Positions 1 to 8,486 of a stretch of 64,000 nucleotides of DNA are shown piece by piece. Numbering within the stretch: position 1 is the first letter of the stretch; the number at the start of each line of letters is the position of its first letter. The notes under the pieces are model-generated. The model made no database searches, was not told where the DNA came from, and saw nothing but the letters and a program-made list of their open reading frames with translations. The stretch lies in assembly GCF_025515275.1 (NCBI RefSeq), contig NZ_JAOPFU010000001.1, positions 186,001 through 250,000 on the forward strand, read 5' to 3'. Source of the stretch: Catenovulum sp. 2E275. GTDB lineage: Bacteria; Pseudomonadota; Gammaproteobacteria; Enterobacterales; Alteromonadaceae. A program made the translations under genes and the position numbers.

Positions 1-1
1 A

Positions 2-1672
2 GACTTTATTATCAGTGATATAGAATGGGCTAATAATGACGATTTATTAGTTGAAGTATTATACAACGACACTTTAGGCGCTTTAAGGCTAAAAAAAACC
101 AGACTACTCAAATTTAATATTTTTGAGAAAAAGTTTAAGCCGGTTTTATCTCTACACTATATGGAAAACTTAAGCTATATCTCAAATATTATGTCAACAG
201 TAGTCGATTATTTACCAAATGATCCAGATCATATCTTAATGTCATTATCTGGAGTATCGACCTCGGCAGAATACTATTTGCCAAGTGTGGTTAAAGTCTC
301 TATTCATGGTAAAAATTACAATAAAGTAATTCAACCAGCAATGAATGATGTCACCAGATGGATAACCGATCAGCAACACAATGTTAGGATCGCTATTGCC
401 AGAGAGAAAACACAATACAAAATCCTTGAACGAAATAATGAAAACCAAGATTTTCGAACCTTATGGACATTTTCCGCTTTCGATGAAGCTGAAATATGGC
501 CTTTAGGTTTTGATGATAAACCCAATATTCTCTATGTAAGTGCAAATAAAGATGGCCGCAGAGCCGTATTCACTGTTGATTTAAACGACCCAAAACTTGA
601 ACTCAAGCATGTTTTTAGTAGCAGTAAATATGATGTATCTACGTATCTAGTTCGCGCTCAATCAACTAAAAAAGTTATCGGGGTTGGCGACTATATTTGG
701 GACAAAGACAGAAAAAAGCTGATCAAACAAATCAATCAAGTATTACCGGATACAGAAAACGACATTATTGAAATCAGTCGAGACGATAATATTTATTTTG
801 TTTTATCTACCAGCTCAACTGAACCAGGCGTTTATTTTATGGGCAACAGAAAAACCAATAAAATTGCTTTTTTTGGTACCCGCTATGCAGAACTTGCTCC
901 AGAGAATTTAGCTCAAAGGCAAAAAATACATTACCAAGCCAGAGATGGTCTTAAAATTGAAGGTTTTTTAACTCTGCCCAAGAGCGATAAACAAAATAAA
1001 CTACCTACGATTATCCTACCTCACGGCGGGCCTATTTCAAACGATACTGATGGTTTTGATTATTGGGCACAATTTTTTGCTAACCGAGGGTATGTTGTTG
1101 TGCAAATGAATTTCAGAGGTTCCTATGGCTATGGACTTGAGTTTTTACAGCACGGGTTAAAAGGCTGGGGGCAAGCAATGCAGGATGATATAGAAGATGC
1201 AACCAATTGGGCTATTAAACAAGGTTATGCAGACCCCAAAAGAATTTGTATTGTTGGTGCCAGCTATGGCGGTTATGCAGCTTTGATGGGCGCAATTAAA
1301 ACACCGGATTTATACCAATGTGCAATCAGCTTTGCAGGCGTCAGTGATTTAGAAGAATTAGTTGATGCATCAAAGTTTTTTTCCAGTCATGAAATTGTCA
1401 AAAAAATGATTGGCGAAGATAGTGACTTTTTAGCTAACTACTCACCAATCAATCAAGCTGAAAAAATCAATATTCCTGTCCTACTCATTCATGGAACACA
1501 AGATAAACGGGTTTTACCAGAACAGAGTCAGGAAATGTATAAAGTGATGAAAGCTCGAAAAAAAGATGTTCAATATATAGAGCTAGAAGGTGCTAACCAC
1601 CACTTATCTAACAGTGAAGATAGGCTCACCACATTTAAAGCTATGGAAAAATTTTTAAAGAGTCATTTATAA
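2..1672 (+). CDS. S9-family (prolyl oligopeptidase-like) serine peptidase, 5'-truncated by window edge
   Basis: The frame is open from base 2 with no stop, so the gene starts upstream of the window; the first in-frame ATG (161) is internal. Numbering from that ATG, the C-terminal half is an alpha/beta hydrolase: an oxyanion-region HGGP motif, the nucleophile elbow GASYGGY (Ser368), the acid in HGTQDKR (Asp448) and the base in GANHHL (His480 or 481). The part before about residue 260 is beta-rich and fits the propeller of S9 enzymes. The family cleaves short peptides or acyl-amino acids. No signal peptide can be judged because the N-terminus is missing. It converges on the phosphopantetheinyl transferase gene across a shared terminator; no functional link is evident. 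Family is confident, substrate unknown. Confidence 0.88.
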   Translation, partial: DFIISDIEWANNDDLLVEVLYNDTLGALRLKKTRLLKFNIFEKKFKPVLSLHYMENLSYISNIMSTVVDYLPNDPDHILMSLSGVSTSAEYYLPSVVKVSIHGKNYNKVIQPAMNDVTRWITDQQHNVRIAIAREKTQYKILERNNENQDFRTLWTFSAFDEAEIWPLGFDDKPNILYVSANKDGRRAVFTVDLNDPKLELKHVFSSSKYDVSTYLVRAQSTKKVIGVGDYIWDKDRKKLIKQINQVLPDTENDIIEISRDDNIYFVLSTSSTEPGVYFMGNRKTNKIAFFGTRYAELAPENLAQRQKIHYQARDGLKIEGFLTLPKSDKQNKLPTIILPHGGPISNDTDGFDYWAQFFANRGYVVVQMNFRGSYGYGLEFLQHGLKGWGQAMQDDIEDATNWAIKQGYADPKRICIVGASYGGYAALMGAIKTPDLYQCAISFAGVSDLEELVDASKFFSSHEIVKKMIGEDSDFLANYSPINQAEKINIPVLLIHGTQDKRVLPEQSQEMYKVMKARKKDVQYIELEGANHHLSNSEDRLTTFKAMEKFLKSHL

Positions 1673-1702
1673 CCATTGACCATCCATTGACCATCACTCA
1701 GC

Positions 1703-1741
1703 AATAAGAGAACCAATTTTGTTTAAATTGGTTCTCTTATT
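1703..1741. terminator. Bidirectional intrinsic terminator
   Basis: Perfect inverted repeat with 17-bp arms (1703-1719 and 1725-1741) around a 5-base loop. It sits between the convergent peptidase and phosphopantetheinyl transferase genes. The right arm overlaps the stop codon of the minus-strand gene. The A/T-rich outer ends supply T-runs in both directions. Confidence 0.85.
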
Positions 1742-2525
1742 ACACTGGTAATTTACCTGCCAATACCCAACAACACACTATTTTATGTTTTAGATTTGAT
1801 TTTCCGCCCTCAATAAATTGCCAGTTTACTTTGATAATTTCAGGAATAATATTTAATAAGTCAGGACGCGTTAAAGAGATGCTTTGTTTAAAGCTATTAT
1901 TAATTTTAAACATTAAATCTATTTTATTAAAACCGATGATAGATATAGCATCAAAGCCAAAAAAGGAATTAATCATTGGGTGATACGCTTTGTAAACAGC
2001 TTCTTTTGCAGAAAAGACCAAAGTTGCAAACAAATTAAAATCTAATAAAGACTCATTACTGTTAAGGTGATTATGGTAAAAATTAACTTCATCTGGATTC
2101 ATAAATTGAAGATATAACCGTTCAGCTTTTTCGGTTGCTAACAAAACTTCTATATCGACTCCTAAATGCTCATACTCGTGAGATTTTTTTTTAATGATAA
2201 CAACAGCATGATTATTTGAATGAGATATACTACCGCATATTTTTGCAGGCCAAATTGGCGCATTATCAGAACTAACCCCAACAATACAATCAATACCCAA
2301 TTTTTGTAATGCTAAAAAAGCAAGATAACGACCAGCAACAAAATCAGCACATCGCTTTTGACGCATCTGCGATATATCAATATTGAACTCAGACAAAAAA
2401 AGTTGCCAAAAATGTGGACGGCATAACGCTTTATCAAATATAGCCAGCCAAGCCTCAACCCCTTTGTAGCCAGTTAATTCGACTAGACTTGTATCTTTAA
2501 TAAAATCTGGCGTATGAGTAAACAT
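1740..2525 (-). CDS. 4'-phosphopantetheinyl transferase, EntD/Sfp-like
   Basis: It transfers 4'-phosphopantetheine from CoA to carrier-protein serines of NRPS, PKS or fatty-acid synthases in the cytoplasm. The diagnostic motifs are present: GVDIE (Mg-binding Asp and Glu), FSAKEAVYKA (the conserved KEA box) and an upstream GSISHS segment that matches the CoA-contacting motif. An N-terminal RCADFVAGRYLA helix resembles EntD-type enzymes. The frame extends to a GTG at 2537, but the ATG at 2523-2525 has an AAGGTGG ribosome site 8 bases upstream, so I start there (261 aa). No NRPS or PKS gene is visible in the window, so its target is off-window. It is followed by the shared terminator at 1703-1741. 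Confidence 0.88.
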   Translation of the reverse strand: MFTHTPDFIKDTSLVELTGYKGVEAWLAIFDKALCRPHFWQLFLSEFNIDISQMRQKRCADFVAGRYLAFLALQKLGIDCIVGVSSDNAPIWPAKICGSISHSNNHAVVIIKKKSHEYEHLGVDIEVLLATEKAERLYLQFMNPDEVNFYHNHLNSNESLLDFNLFATLVFSAKEAVYKAYHPMINSFFGFDAISIIGFNKIDLMFKINNSFKQSISLTRPDLLNIIPEIIKVNWQFIEGGKSNLKHKIVCCWVLAGKLPV

Positions 2526-2804
2526 TAAGTAAGCCACCTTTTTGTTTCATACAATAATAAAACCGTAAAAGAATTTTCAAAGTAGTGATTAGCTTAACTT
2601 AACCTAACATTTCAATCATTAAATTAATTTTTCACCTATGGTCTGTTAAGCCTTTTGAGTAAAATTTTGTAGCGGTTTGTTGGTATTTATTAAAGCCTAA
2701 ATGTCACGCGCTAGACAAATGAGCTACAAACATATTGTATACTTCAAAAATGACGTTACTCCACATCCATGTGAAGATACAGAGCTAAATAAAACTAAAG
2801 TATT

Positions 2805-2827
2805 ATTAGCGTTACTTTAACGCTAAT
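2805..2827 (-). terminator. Hairpin at the 3' end of the GH28-like gene
   Basis: Perfect 10-bp arms (2805-2814 and 2818-2827) around a 3-base loop, overlapping the stop codon of the GH28-like gene. The T-run that follows on the minus strand is weak, so it may be an inefficient terminator or an mRNA-end stabiliser. Confidence 0.55.
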
Positions 2828-4491
2828 GAACGACTATCGTCACTAATTAGATAAGCCGCATGAGTTAGTTTTATTTTATCAGTGTTAGCCGCTTGCTTAT
2901 AAATATTAGTAAATTCTGCATTATCAACAGCATTTAAAGCTATTTGAATCTCATTTTGTGATGATATTTCACTCCCATTTAGCTTTAACTGTTTGACGTC
3001 AGTAAAAACATAAGCGGGTCTAAAATCTGATTCCCGCACTGTGAGTTTAATATTTTTAAGCGTTAAACCTGTTACGTGGCGGACAAACAATCCCCAAGAG
3101 GGTAACTCACCAAACATAGTATATTCCGGGTATTCGGCTCGCTCTTGCGGTACCAGAGAAGGTTGATCTGCTGGCCGATAAGCAAAGCCTTTGTTTGCTC
3201 TGCCAGGGTAACTGATTTCGATATTTTCTAATTTAATATTTTCAATATGAGCATCTGGTAGACCCGTTATTGAAGCCGGTATAGGATTAAAAAAGTTGTT
3301 AAGAGCAGGACCTCGAACTTCATAGTCAGCATCGGCTCGCAAAAAAGAAACATGCGCTTTAACGTTTGTAATTTCAATATTTTTTAATGTACCAACAGGT
3401 GTATTAGCCGGAACATCTCGATTTCTCTGACCGCGCCGAATAAAAATAGCACAACCAACATTATATGCCTCAACTTGATTTATCTTTACATTTTCCAGCT
3501 TGGCGCCATCAACCGTTTCCAATGCAATAGCACTACGGTAAGTATCAAAGACTCGAATATTTTCAATCTCAACATTAGTGAATCCCCACATAGATTCAGT
3601 ACCAAACTTAATGCCATTAGAGCTTGAACGTAAAACACAATCCGCAATATAGACATGATTATTATGGAATTGGCCGCCAGTTGTTGATTTTAAACAAATA
3701 GCATCATCAGCTGCATTAACAAAACAACCCGTAATTCTCACATTTTCACAGTCATTAATATCAATCCCATCATTATTCCAAAATGCATCACTCTCTACTT
3801 TCATATTATCGATAAGTAGATCGCGACATCCAGCATAATGCTGTACCCAACTTGCCCCATTTTTAATATTAATATCATAAAGTTTTATAGACTCACAGTG
3901 ATGGAATGCAATAACACTGGGTCGATTACGAGAGCGGTTACGGCGGTAATTAAAGTCAGCTTCAACTCTTTTACCTGTATGATGCAAATGGTTTATGTTT
4001 AAAGCAAGTTCACGCCCTCTACCGTCAATTGTCCCGGGGCCAGAAATAGCAATATTATAACACTCATCAGCTTCAAGCAGAGAATGCACTTTCCCATTAG
4101 TAGATTGATAATCATAAATGTTTGTACTTCCCAACAAGATTGCATCTTTCTCTAAATGCAGGTGTACATTATTAGCTAACTTTAGAGCACCTGTATGATA
4201 CTTTCCGGCTGGGAAAACAACCGTTGCCCCTGTTTTATATCCGGCTGCTTTATTAATGGCAGCTTGAATTGATTTAGTATCCAGAGTTATACCATTTGCT
4301 TTAGTACCAAAATCTTGAACGTTTAACTTTGCTGTTTGCAATATAGGCGTACGCTTTGGATTTGCACTTCGGCTTTGCTCAAATTTTTCAAGGTATGCTT
4401 CTAATTCCCTTGCCGCTAAGCTAAAAGGTGTAAATTGAAAAGCAGTAAAAGTAGCTAAAGTGCTTTTTAAAAAATGTCTTCTATTTATCAT
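2812..4491 (-). CDS. Tat-exported GH28-family (pectinolytic parallel beta-helix) protein
   Basis: The N-terminus is a twin-arginine signal (NRRHFLKS followed by a hydrophobic stretch to about residue 26), so the protein should fold before export to the periplasm. Then comes a pectate-lyase-superfamily start (VQDFGTKANG, about 57-66) and a right-handed beta-helix body. GH28 landmarks are NNDGID (239-244, candidate acid Asp241) and DDAICLK (262-268, Asp262/263). The usual GHG motif is replaced by SSNGIKFG (290-297), and the canonical RIK is not apparent; the comparable place reads RSAI. It may therefore be an exo-acting or rhamnogalacturonan-type GH28 rather than a standard polygalacturonase. 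The ATG at 4491 has an AGGTG ribosome site. It is last in the minus-strand pectin locus, 69 bp after the epimerase. Confidence 0.83.
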   Translation of the reverse strand: MINRRHFLKSTLATFTAFQFTPFSLAARELEAYLEKFEQSRSANPKRTPILQTAKLNVQDFGTKANGITLDTKSIQAAINKAAGYKTGATVVFPAGKYHTGALKLANNVHLHLEKDAILLGSTNIYDYQSTNGKVHSLLEADECYNIAISGPGTIDGRGRELALNINHLHHTGKRVEADFNYRRNRSRNRPSVIAFHHCESIKLYDINIKNGASWVQHYAGCRDLLIDNMKVESDAFWNNDGIDINDCENVRITGCFVNAADDAICLKSTTGGQFHNNHVYIADCVLRSSSNGIKFGTESMWGFTNVEIENIRVFDTYRSAIALETVDGAKLENVKINQVEAYNVGCAIFIRRGQRNRDVPANTPVGTLKNIEITNVKAHVSFLRADADYEVRGPALNNFFNPIPASITGLPDAHIENIKLENIEISYPGRANKGFAYRPADQPSLVPQERAEYPEYTMFGELPSWGLFVRHVTGLTLKNIKLTVRESDFRPAYVFTDVKQLKLNGSEISSQNEIQIALNAVDNAEFTNIYKQAANTDKIKLTHAAYLISDDSRSLALK

Positions 4492-4511
4492 CCGATCACC
4501 TGTTTCATTTT

Positions 4512-4548
4512 AACCCCTTCCATAGTTAAACATTTATAGTAAGGGGTT
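4512..4548. terminator. Hairpin between epimerase and GH28-like genes
   Basis: The arms AACCCCTT (4512-4519) and AAGGGGTT (4541-4548) enclose a 21-base A/T-rich loop. On the plus strand a T-run follows; on the coding (minus) strand the T-run is poor. It may partly attenuate transcription into the GH28-like gene. Confidence 0.4.
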
Positions 4549-4560
4549 TTGTTTTTTAGC

Positions 4561-5748
4561 TTAAAGTCTTTTTAATACTTCAAAACAGGCACCTAATGTA
4601 TGGTAATCACATTTTGCACCCGCACTGCTTTTCTGGTTGGAATATTTTTGATTATTCCGAGTTAAAATTCTGAACCAAGCACCATATTGGTGATCTATCA
4701 TATTATCCCAACTGTATTGCCATAGCTGATAATACTGGGTTAAAAATTCAGGGTTATCAGTTGTTTTATATAACATGGCGGCGGCGGCAAAACTCTCAGC
4801 TTGAACCCAAAAATATTTATCAGTGTCACACCAGTTACCATCGGGTGAAAAACCATAAATAAGGCCGCCAAATTCATTGTCCCATGCTGTTTTATAAGCC
4901 TGTTCAAATAACATTTGTGCACGCGAAACTAACTCAGGCTGTGGACTGAACTCATGAATTGCTAATAATAATTTAGTCCATTCCGTTTGATGACCCGGTT
5001 GAAACCCCCATGGACGATATAAATTTTTTGGATCATCTTTGTTGTAATCCCAATCAATTAAAAACTCTGGTGTAAAGTGCTCCCAAATTAACCCTTGAGT
5101 TTGAGCGGCTTGCCTAACCGTAATATTTTCAGCTAACAACTGTGCGCGTTGAAGATAAGTATTTTCGCCAGTTGCATCATATGCAGCAATTAAAGCTTCG
5201 CATAAATGCATATTTGAATTTTGTCCACGATAATCACTTAAAATGCCAGTTGCACTTAATTCATCGGCATATAATCCATAATTTGCTTGCCAAAAGCGTT
5301 TCTCGAGTAAATCAAACACATTTTTTATCTGTGCTTCGCAGTTTTTAATTCCGGCTTTATGAACCGATGCATAGGCTAATAATACAAAAGCATATCCATA
5401 AGCCTGTTGAGTCAAATCCTGTGGTTTATGATCCTGTAATGTCCAAGCATAAGTTTGGGTATTCGGTTGCCAATGTACTTCTTCTAAATAGGCTAAACCG
5501 TGCAGTGCATAATCCTTATATTTCTCTTCCTTTAGATAAAAACTTGCCAGTGCATAGTTAACAATAATTCGGGTACTACTCACCAATTGGCGAAAACCCG
5601 GCTCAAAATAATCACCGTTATCTAAATAATTCTGGAAATATCCGCCTGTATCATCAATAACAATTGGATCGTAAAAATCCAAAATAGAACGGATATGCTT
5701 TAATAAAAACGATTTACTGTAAAAATCTGGATATGTTTGACTATTCAT
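4561..5748 (-). CDS. AGE-family sugar epimerase/isomerase (N-acylglucosamine 2-epimerase fold)
   Basis: This is a 395-residue protein without a signal peptide, matching cytoplasmic AGE-superfamily enzymes (GlcNAc 2-epimerase, mannose isomerase, cellobiose epimerase) in length and in the alternating helical repeats of an (alpha/alpha)6 barrel. Family segments include GQNSNMHLCEALIAAYDATG (about 175-194), WEHFTPEF followed by DW, and a late RPWGFQPGHQTEWTKLLL stretch that carries the typical active-site His of the family. The substrate cannot be read from sequence; in this locus a hexose or deoxyhexose released from pectin fragments is the likely candidate. The ATG at 5748 has an A/G-rich ribosome site. 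It lies 18 bp downstream of the symporter gene, so the two are probably co-transcribed. Confidence 0.85.
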   Translation of the reverse strand: MNSQTYPDFYSKSFLLKHIRSILDFYDPIVIDDTGGYFQNYLDNGDYFEPGFRQLVSSTRIIVNYALASFYLKEEKYKDYALHGLAYLEEVHWQPNTQTYAWTLQDHKPQDLTQQAYGYAFVLLAYASVHKAGIKNCEAQIKNVFDLLEKRFWQANYGLYADELSATGILSDYRGQNSNMHLCEALIAAYDATGENTYLQRAQLLAENITVRQAAQTQGLIWEHFTPEFLIDWDYNKDDPKNLYRPWGFQPGHQTEWTKLLLAIHEFSPQPELVSRAQMLFEQAYKTAWDNEFGGLIYGFSPDGNWCDTDKYFWVQAESFAAAAMLYKTTDNPEFLTQYYQLWQYSWDNMIDHQYGAWFRILTRNNQKYSNQKSSAGAKCDYHTLGACFEVLKRL

Positions 5749-5766
5749 GATGACCCTTTTATTGAC

Positions 5767-7245
5767 TTAACCACGATTTTTTCTTGCGGCTTTATTGCCC
5801 CATATATACTCGTAATCCCAGCCTGTTAATTGCTCAACAACAGCTTTAGATTCTGCATCAACTTGTTGTTTACTACCGCCGCTTTTTAATCTGTGAACTT
5901 CTTGAACCAATACTTCATGGTTTTGTTTATTCAATTTAAATCTGAGAGCACCATACAAAGCAATCACAGCTAGACAAGATGGCGCAATTAAAAACAACCA
6001 ATAAATACCATTAATCGTATCCAAAGTTTGAGTTTCAGCACCTGATTCATATCCGAAATATTGCAAGCCAGCACTAGCAATTAACATAGCAGTGGCTTGG
6101 CATACCTTTCTGCCAAGCGTCATAACACCAGAGAATATACCAGCACGACGTTTTCCTGTTAAAACTTCATCTACATCGGGTATTGAGTTAAATACCACCC
6201 AAGGGATAAGGTAAATACCACCTCTTGCCAACCCAATAATCACGGCACCAATTAAAACAATAGTCATAACATCACCATTGCTACTTGGTACAAAAGCAAA
6301 ATAAACAATACTGACTAACATTAAAATAATCGCCATGGCAAATGCTTGTGCATTACCGAGTTTTAAAGCTGTCCAAGTAAAAATAGCAACACCAATAAAT
6401 TGCATTGCAGTCATCACACTCAGCGCGGTTCCCCCTTGAGTTGGAGTAATACCAACCACAAGTGTCATATAATGCATAAATAAAGAACCAAATATATCTA
6501 ATGCAACTGAACCACCGATGTACATCATTAAATGAAAGCGGAAAGATTTTAAATGAAAGGTGGTTGCCATTTCTTTATACAAATGAACCAATGTCTGACC
6601 AAATGTATCAAGCTTTTCCTGTGGCGGGAGATCCGCAGGATCTAACTCCCAAGTATATTTATAAATAAATACCCAAGGCAGAGTAAATAGCACCGCAAAT
6701 AAAGCCCCAATATATAAAAATGCTTGTGATTGATCAGGTACATACGCCATGATTTGACCAGGAATAAAGGTCACGACAAAAGCCGTAATTTGACCAAAAA
6801 TCATTCGGCAGCTACTCATTTTAGTACGTATCTGGTAATCCTCAGTCATTTCATTTGGCAACGTGCTATATGGCGTCATGACAATGGTATTCATAGTGTT
6901 GAATAACAAATACGTGACTAAGTAATAACCAAAATCAAACCCTGATACAAACATTAATCCAAACACTAATAAAAACGGTGCACCAAATAAGATGAAAACT
7001 CGGCGTCGACCAAATTTAGTTCGGATATTGTCCGTTACATAAGCAACAATGGGATCTGTAAACCCATCCCAGACTTTTGCAACAGCAAAAATCAAACCAG
7101 CTTCAATGGGGGAAAGTCCTGCCACCTGCGTATAAAAATACAGCATCCATAGACCAATAATGGTACTGGCACCACTACCAAAGATGTCGCCTGAGCCCCA
7201 TGCAACGATATTCTTCCAGCCTACTTTTCGATTAGAATCTACCAC
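5767..7245 (-). CDS. GPH-family (MFS) sugar:cation symporter
   Basis: An inner-membrane protein of 492 residues with about 12 hydrophobic segments and a cytoplasmic C-terminal tail. The signature KVWDGFTDPIVAYVTDN ... RTKFGRRRVFILFGAPF in the loop after TM2 is characteristic of glycoside-pentoside-hexuronide symporters. It starts at GTG (7243-7245) behind an AAAGGGTA ribosome site. Position between GH105 and the AGE epimerase suggests it brings oligogalacturonide- or rhamnogalacturonan-derived disaccharides into the cytoplasm. GPH members use Na+ or H+; the coupling ion and exact substrate are not readable here. Confidence 0.88.
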   Translation of the reverse strand: MVDSNRKVGWKNIVAWGSGDIFGSGASTIIGLWMLYFYTQVAGLSPIEAGLIFAVAKVWDGFTDPIVAYVTDNIRTKFGRRRVFILFGAPFLLVFGLMFVSGFDFGYYLVTYLLFNTMNTIVMTPYSTLPNEMTEDYQIRTKMSSCRMIFGQITAFVVTFIPGQIMAYVPDQSQAFLYIGALFAVLFTLPWVFIYKYTWELDPADLPPQEKLDTFGQTLVHLYKEMATTFHLKSFRFHLMMYIGGSVALDIFGSLFMHYMTLVVGITPTQGGTALSVMTAMQFIGVAIFTWTALKLGNAQAFAMAIILMLVSIVYFAFVPSSNGDVMTIVLIGAVIIGLARGGIYLIPWVVFNSIPDVDEVLTGKRRAGIFSGVMTLGRKVCQATAMLIASAGLQYFGYESGAETQTLDTINGIYWLFLIAPSCLAVIALYGALRFKLNKQNHEVLVQEVHRLKSGGSKQQVDAESKAVVEQLTGWDYEYIWGNKAARKNRG

Positions 7246-7311
7246 TACTTTACCCTTTATTATTAATGAATTATGTAAACCTAACTTAAACTTAGTAAGT
7301 AGTTATCTTTA

Positions 7312-7332
7312 ATACCCAACCAAGTCGGGTAT
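7312..7332. terminator. Possible hairpin between GH105 and symporter genes
   Basis: ATACCC (7312-7317) and GGGTAT (7327-7332) can pair around a 9-base loop inside the 139-bp gap. The stem is short and lacks a strong T-run, so this is weak. Confidence 0.3.
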
Positions 7333-7384
7333 AATAAATTCAAAGAATTAAGTTAGTTACTTATATGTATAAATGAGTCGGCTA

Positions 7385-8470
7385 TCAGCCCCATTCACCT
7401 TGAATAACTTCGGTAATACTCATCATTGCTAATGCCTGACCATAAGGCACTGGAGTATTCGGAATATCAAAATAATATTGAATGTCATGACCCATCGCAG
7501 TGCCGTCCGAAGCTTCAAGTAAAATGCCATGTTCATCAATACGCTCTATAATTGCCTTGATACCAAGCAAAGCGCTATTTTTAACCTGCTCGAATTTATC
7601 AGCCTCAATGAGATTTAACCGACAAGCGCATAACATCCCATATGCAATACCTGCAACTGCTGAGGATTCTTGAGGTGAGGTGTCATCGTCTAAAACGGTA
7701 TGCCACATCCCATTATCACTTTGTAACGTAAGCAAGGCATTGATCTGTAATTGGAGTAAAGCAACTAAATGCTGTCTAATTGCAGGATTAATAAAATCAC
7801 CTACTAACTGAATCAATTCAGGAATTGCAACTGTTATCCAAGCATTACCACGAGCCCAAAATGCACCAGCAAAATTATGCTTATCAACAGCTGTCCACCC
7901 ATGAAACCAAAGCCCTGTTTTTTTATCTGCCAAAAACTGTGCATGAGCTAAAAACTGTAACTCTGCTTCATGAATTAAATCATTGCGTCCCAATAACTTA
8001 CCTGCTTTTGCTAAAAATAAACCTGTCATAAACAAAGTGTCATCCCATAATTGACCTTCGTTTAATCTCTCCTTCACGACATGCTGAAAACCACAACCAT
8101 CAACTCTTGGTAATGAAGTTAATAAATAATCAGCCCAGTTTTCAATAAGCTGATGCCAGTCTGTTCTATTCTGCTGTTCAGCTACTAAAGCAAGTGTAAT
8201 CATAGGTGCTGTTGTATTAATTTGTGCCTTAGGTAAGCCTTTATCTATTTGTTGGCTAAACCAGACCTCTAATGCAGAAATTAACTGTTTATGACCCGCA
8301 TAATTCGCATATTGATAGAGTCCATACAAACCAACGCCTATTTCCCATTCCCATTCTTCAAACTCAATGGAAATAGTCCCTGAGGCAGTTGGGTCAAAAT
8401 CTCCAATACCTTTAAGGCTACATAACCCTGAGCTTAATTTTTGCAGTACTTCAAGATAATTATGATTCAT
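7385..8470 (-). CDS. GH105 unsaturated rhamnogalacturonyl hydrolase (YteR/RhiN type)
   Basis: It should hydrolyse the unsaturated (delta-4,5) galacturonosyl residue that pectate or rhamnogalacturonan lyases leave on the non-reducing end, giving rhamnose-bearing products plus a keto-uronate. The 361-residue length and single (alpha/alpha)6 domain fit GH105. The key segment WDDTLFM (142-148) carries the catalytic Asp (144, by family alignment), followed by FHGW (189-192) and the ARGNAW motif (206-211). There is no signal peptide, so it acts in the cytoplasm after import, consistent with the neighbouring symporter. The ATG at 8470 has a GGGGA ribosome site 6 bases upstream. It lies 16 bp from the 820-residue gene upstream, clearly in the same operon. 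Confidence 0.92.
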   Translation of the reverse strand: MNHNYLEVLQKLSSGLCSLKGIGDFDPTASGTISIEFEEWEWEIGVGLYGLYQYANYAGHKQLISALEVWFSQQIDKGLPKAQINTTAPMITLALVAEQQNRTDWHQLIENWADYLLTSLPRVDGCGFQHVVKERLNEGQLWDDTLFMTGLFLAKAGKLLGRNDLIHEAELQFLAHAQFLADKKTGLWFHGWTAVDKHNFAGAFWARGNAWITVAIPELIQLVGDFINPAIRQHLVALLQLQINALLTLQSDNGMWHTVLDDDTSPQESSAVAGIAYGMLCACRLNLIEADKFEQVKNSALLGIKAIIERIDEHGILLEASDGTAMGHDIQYYFDIPNTPVPYGQALAMMSITEVIQGEWG

Positions 8471-8486
8471 GATGTTTCCCCGTTTA

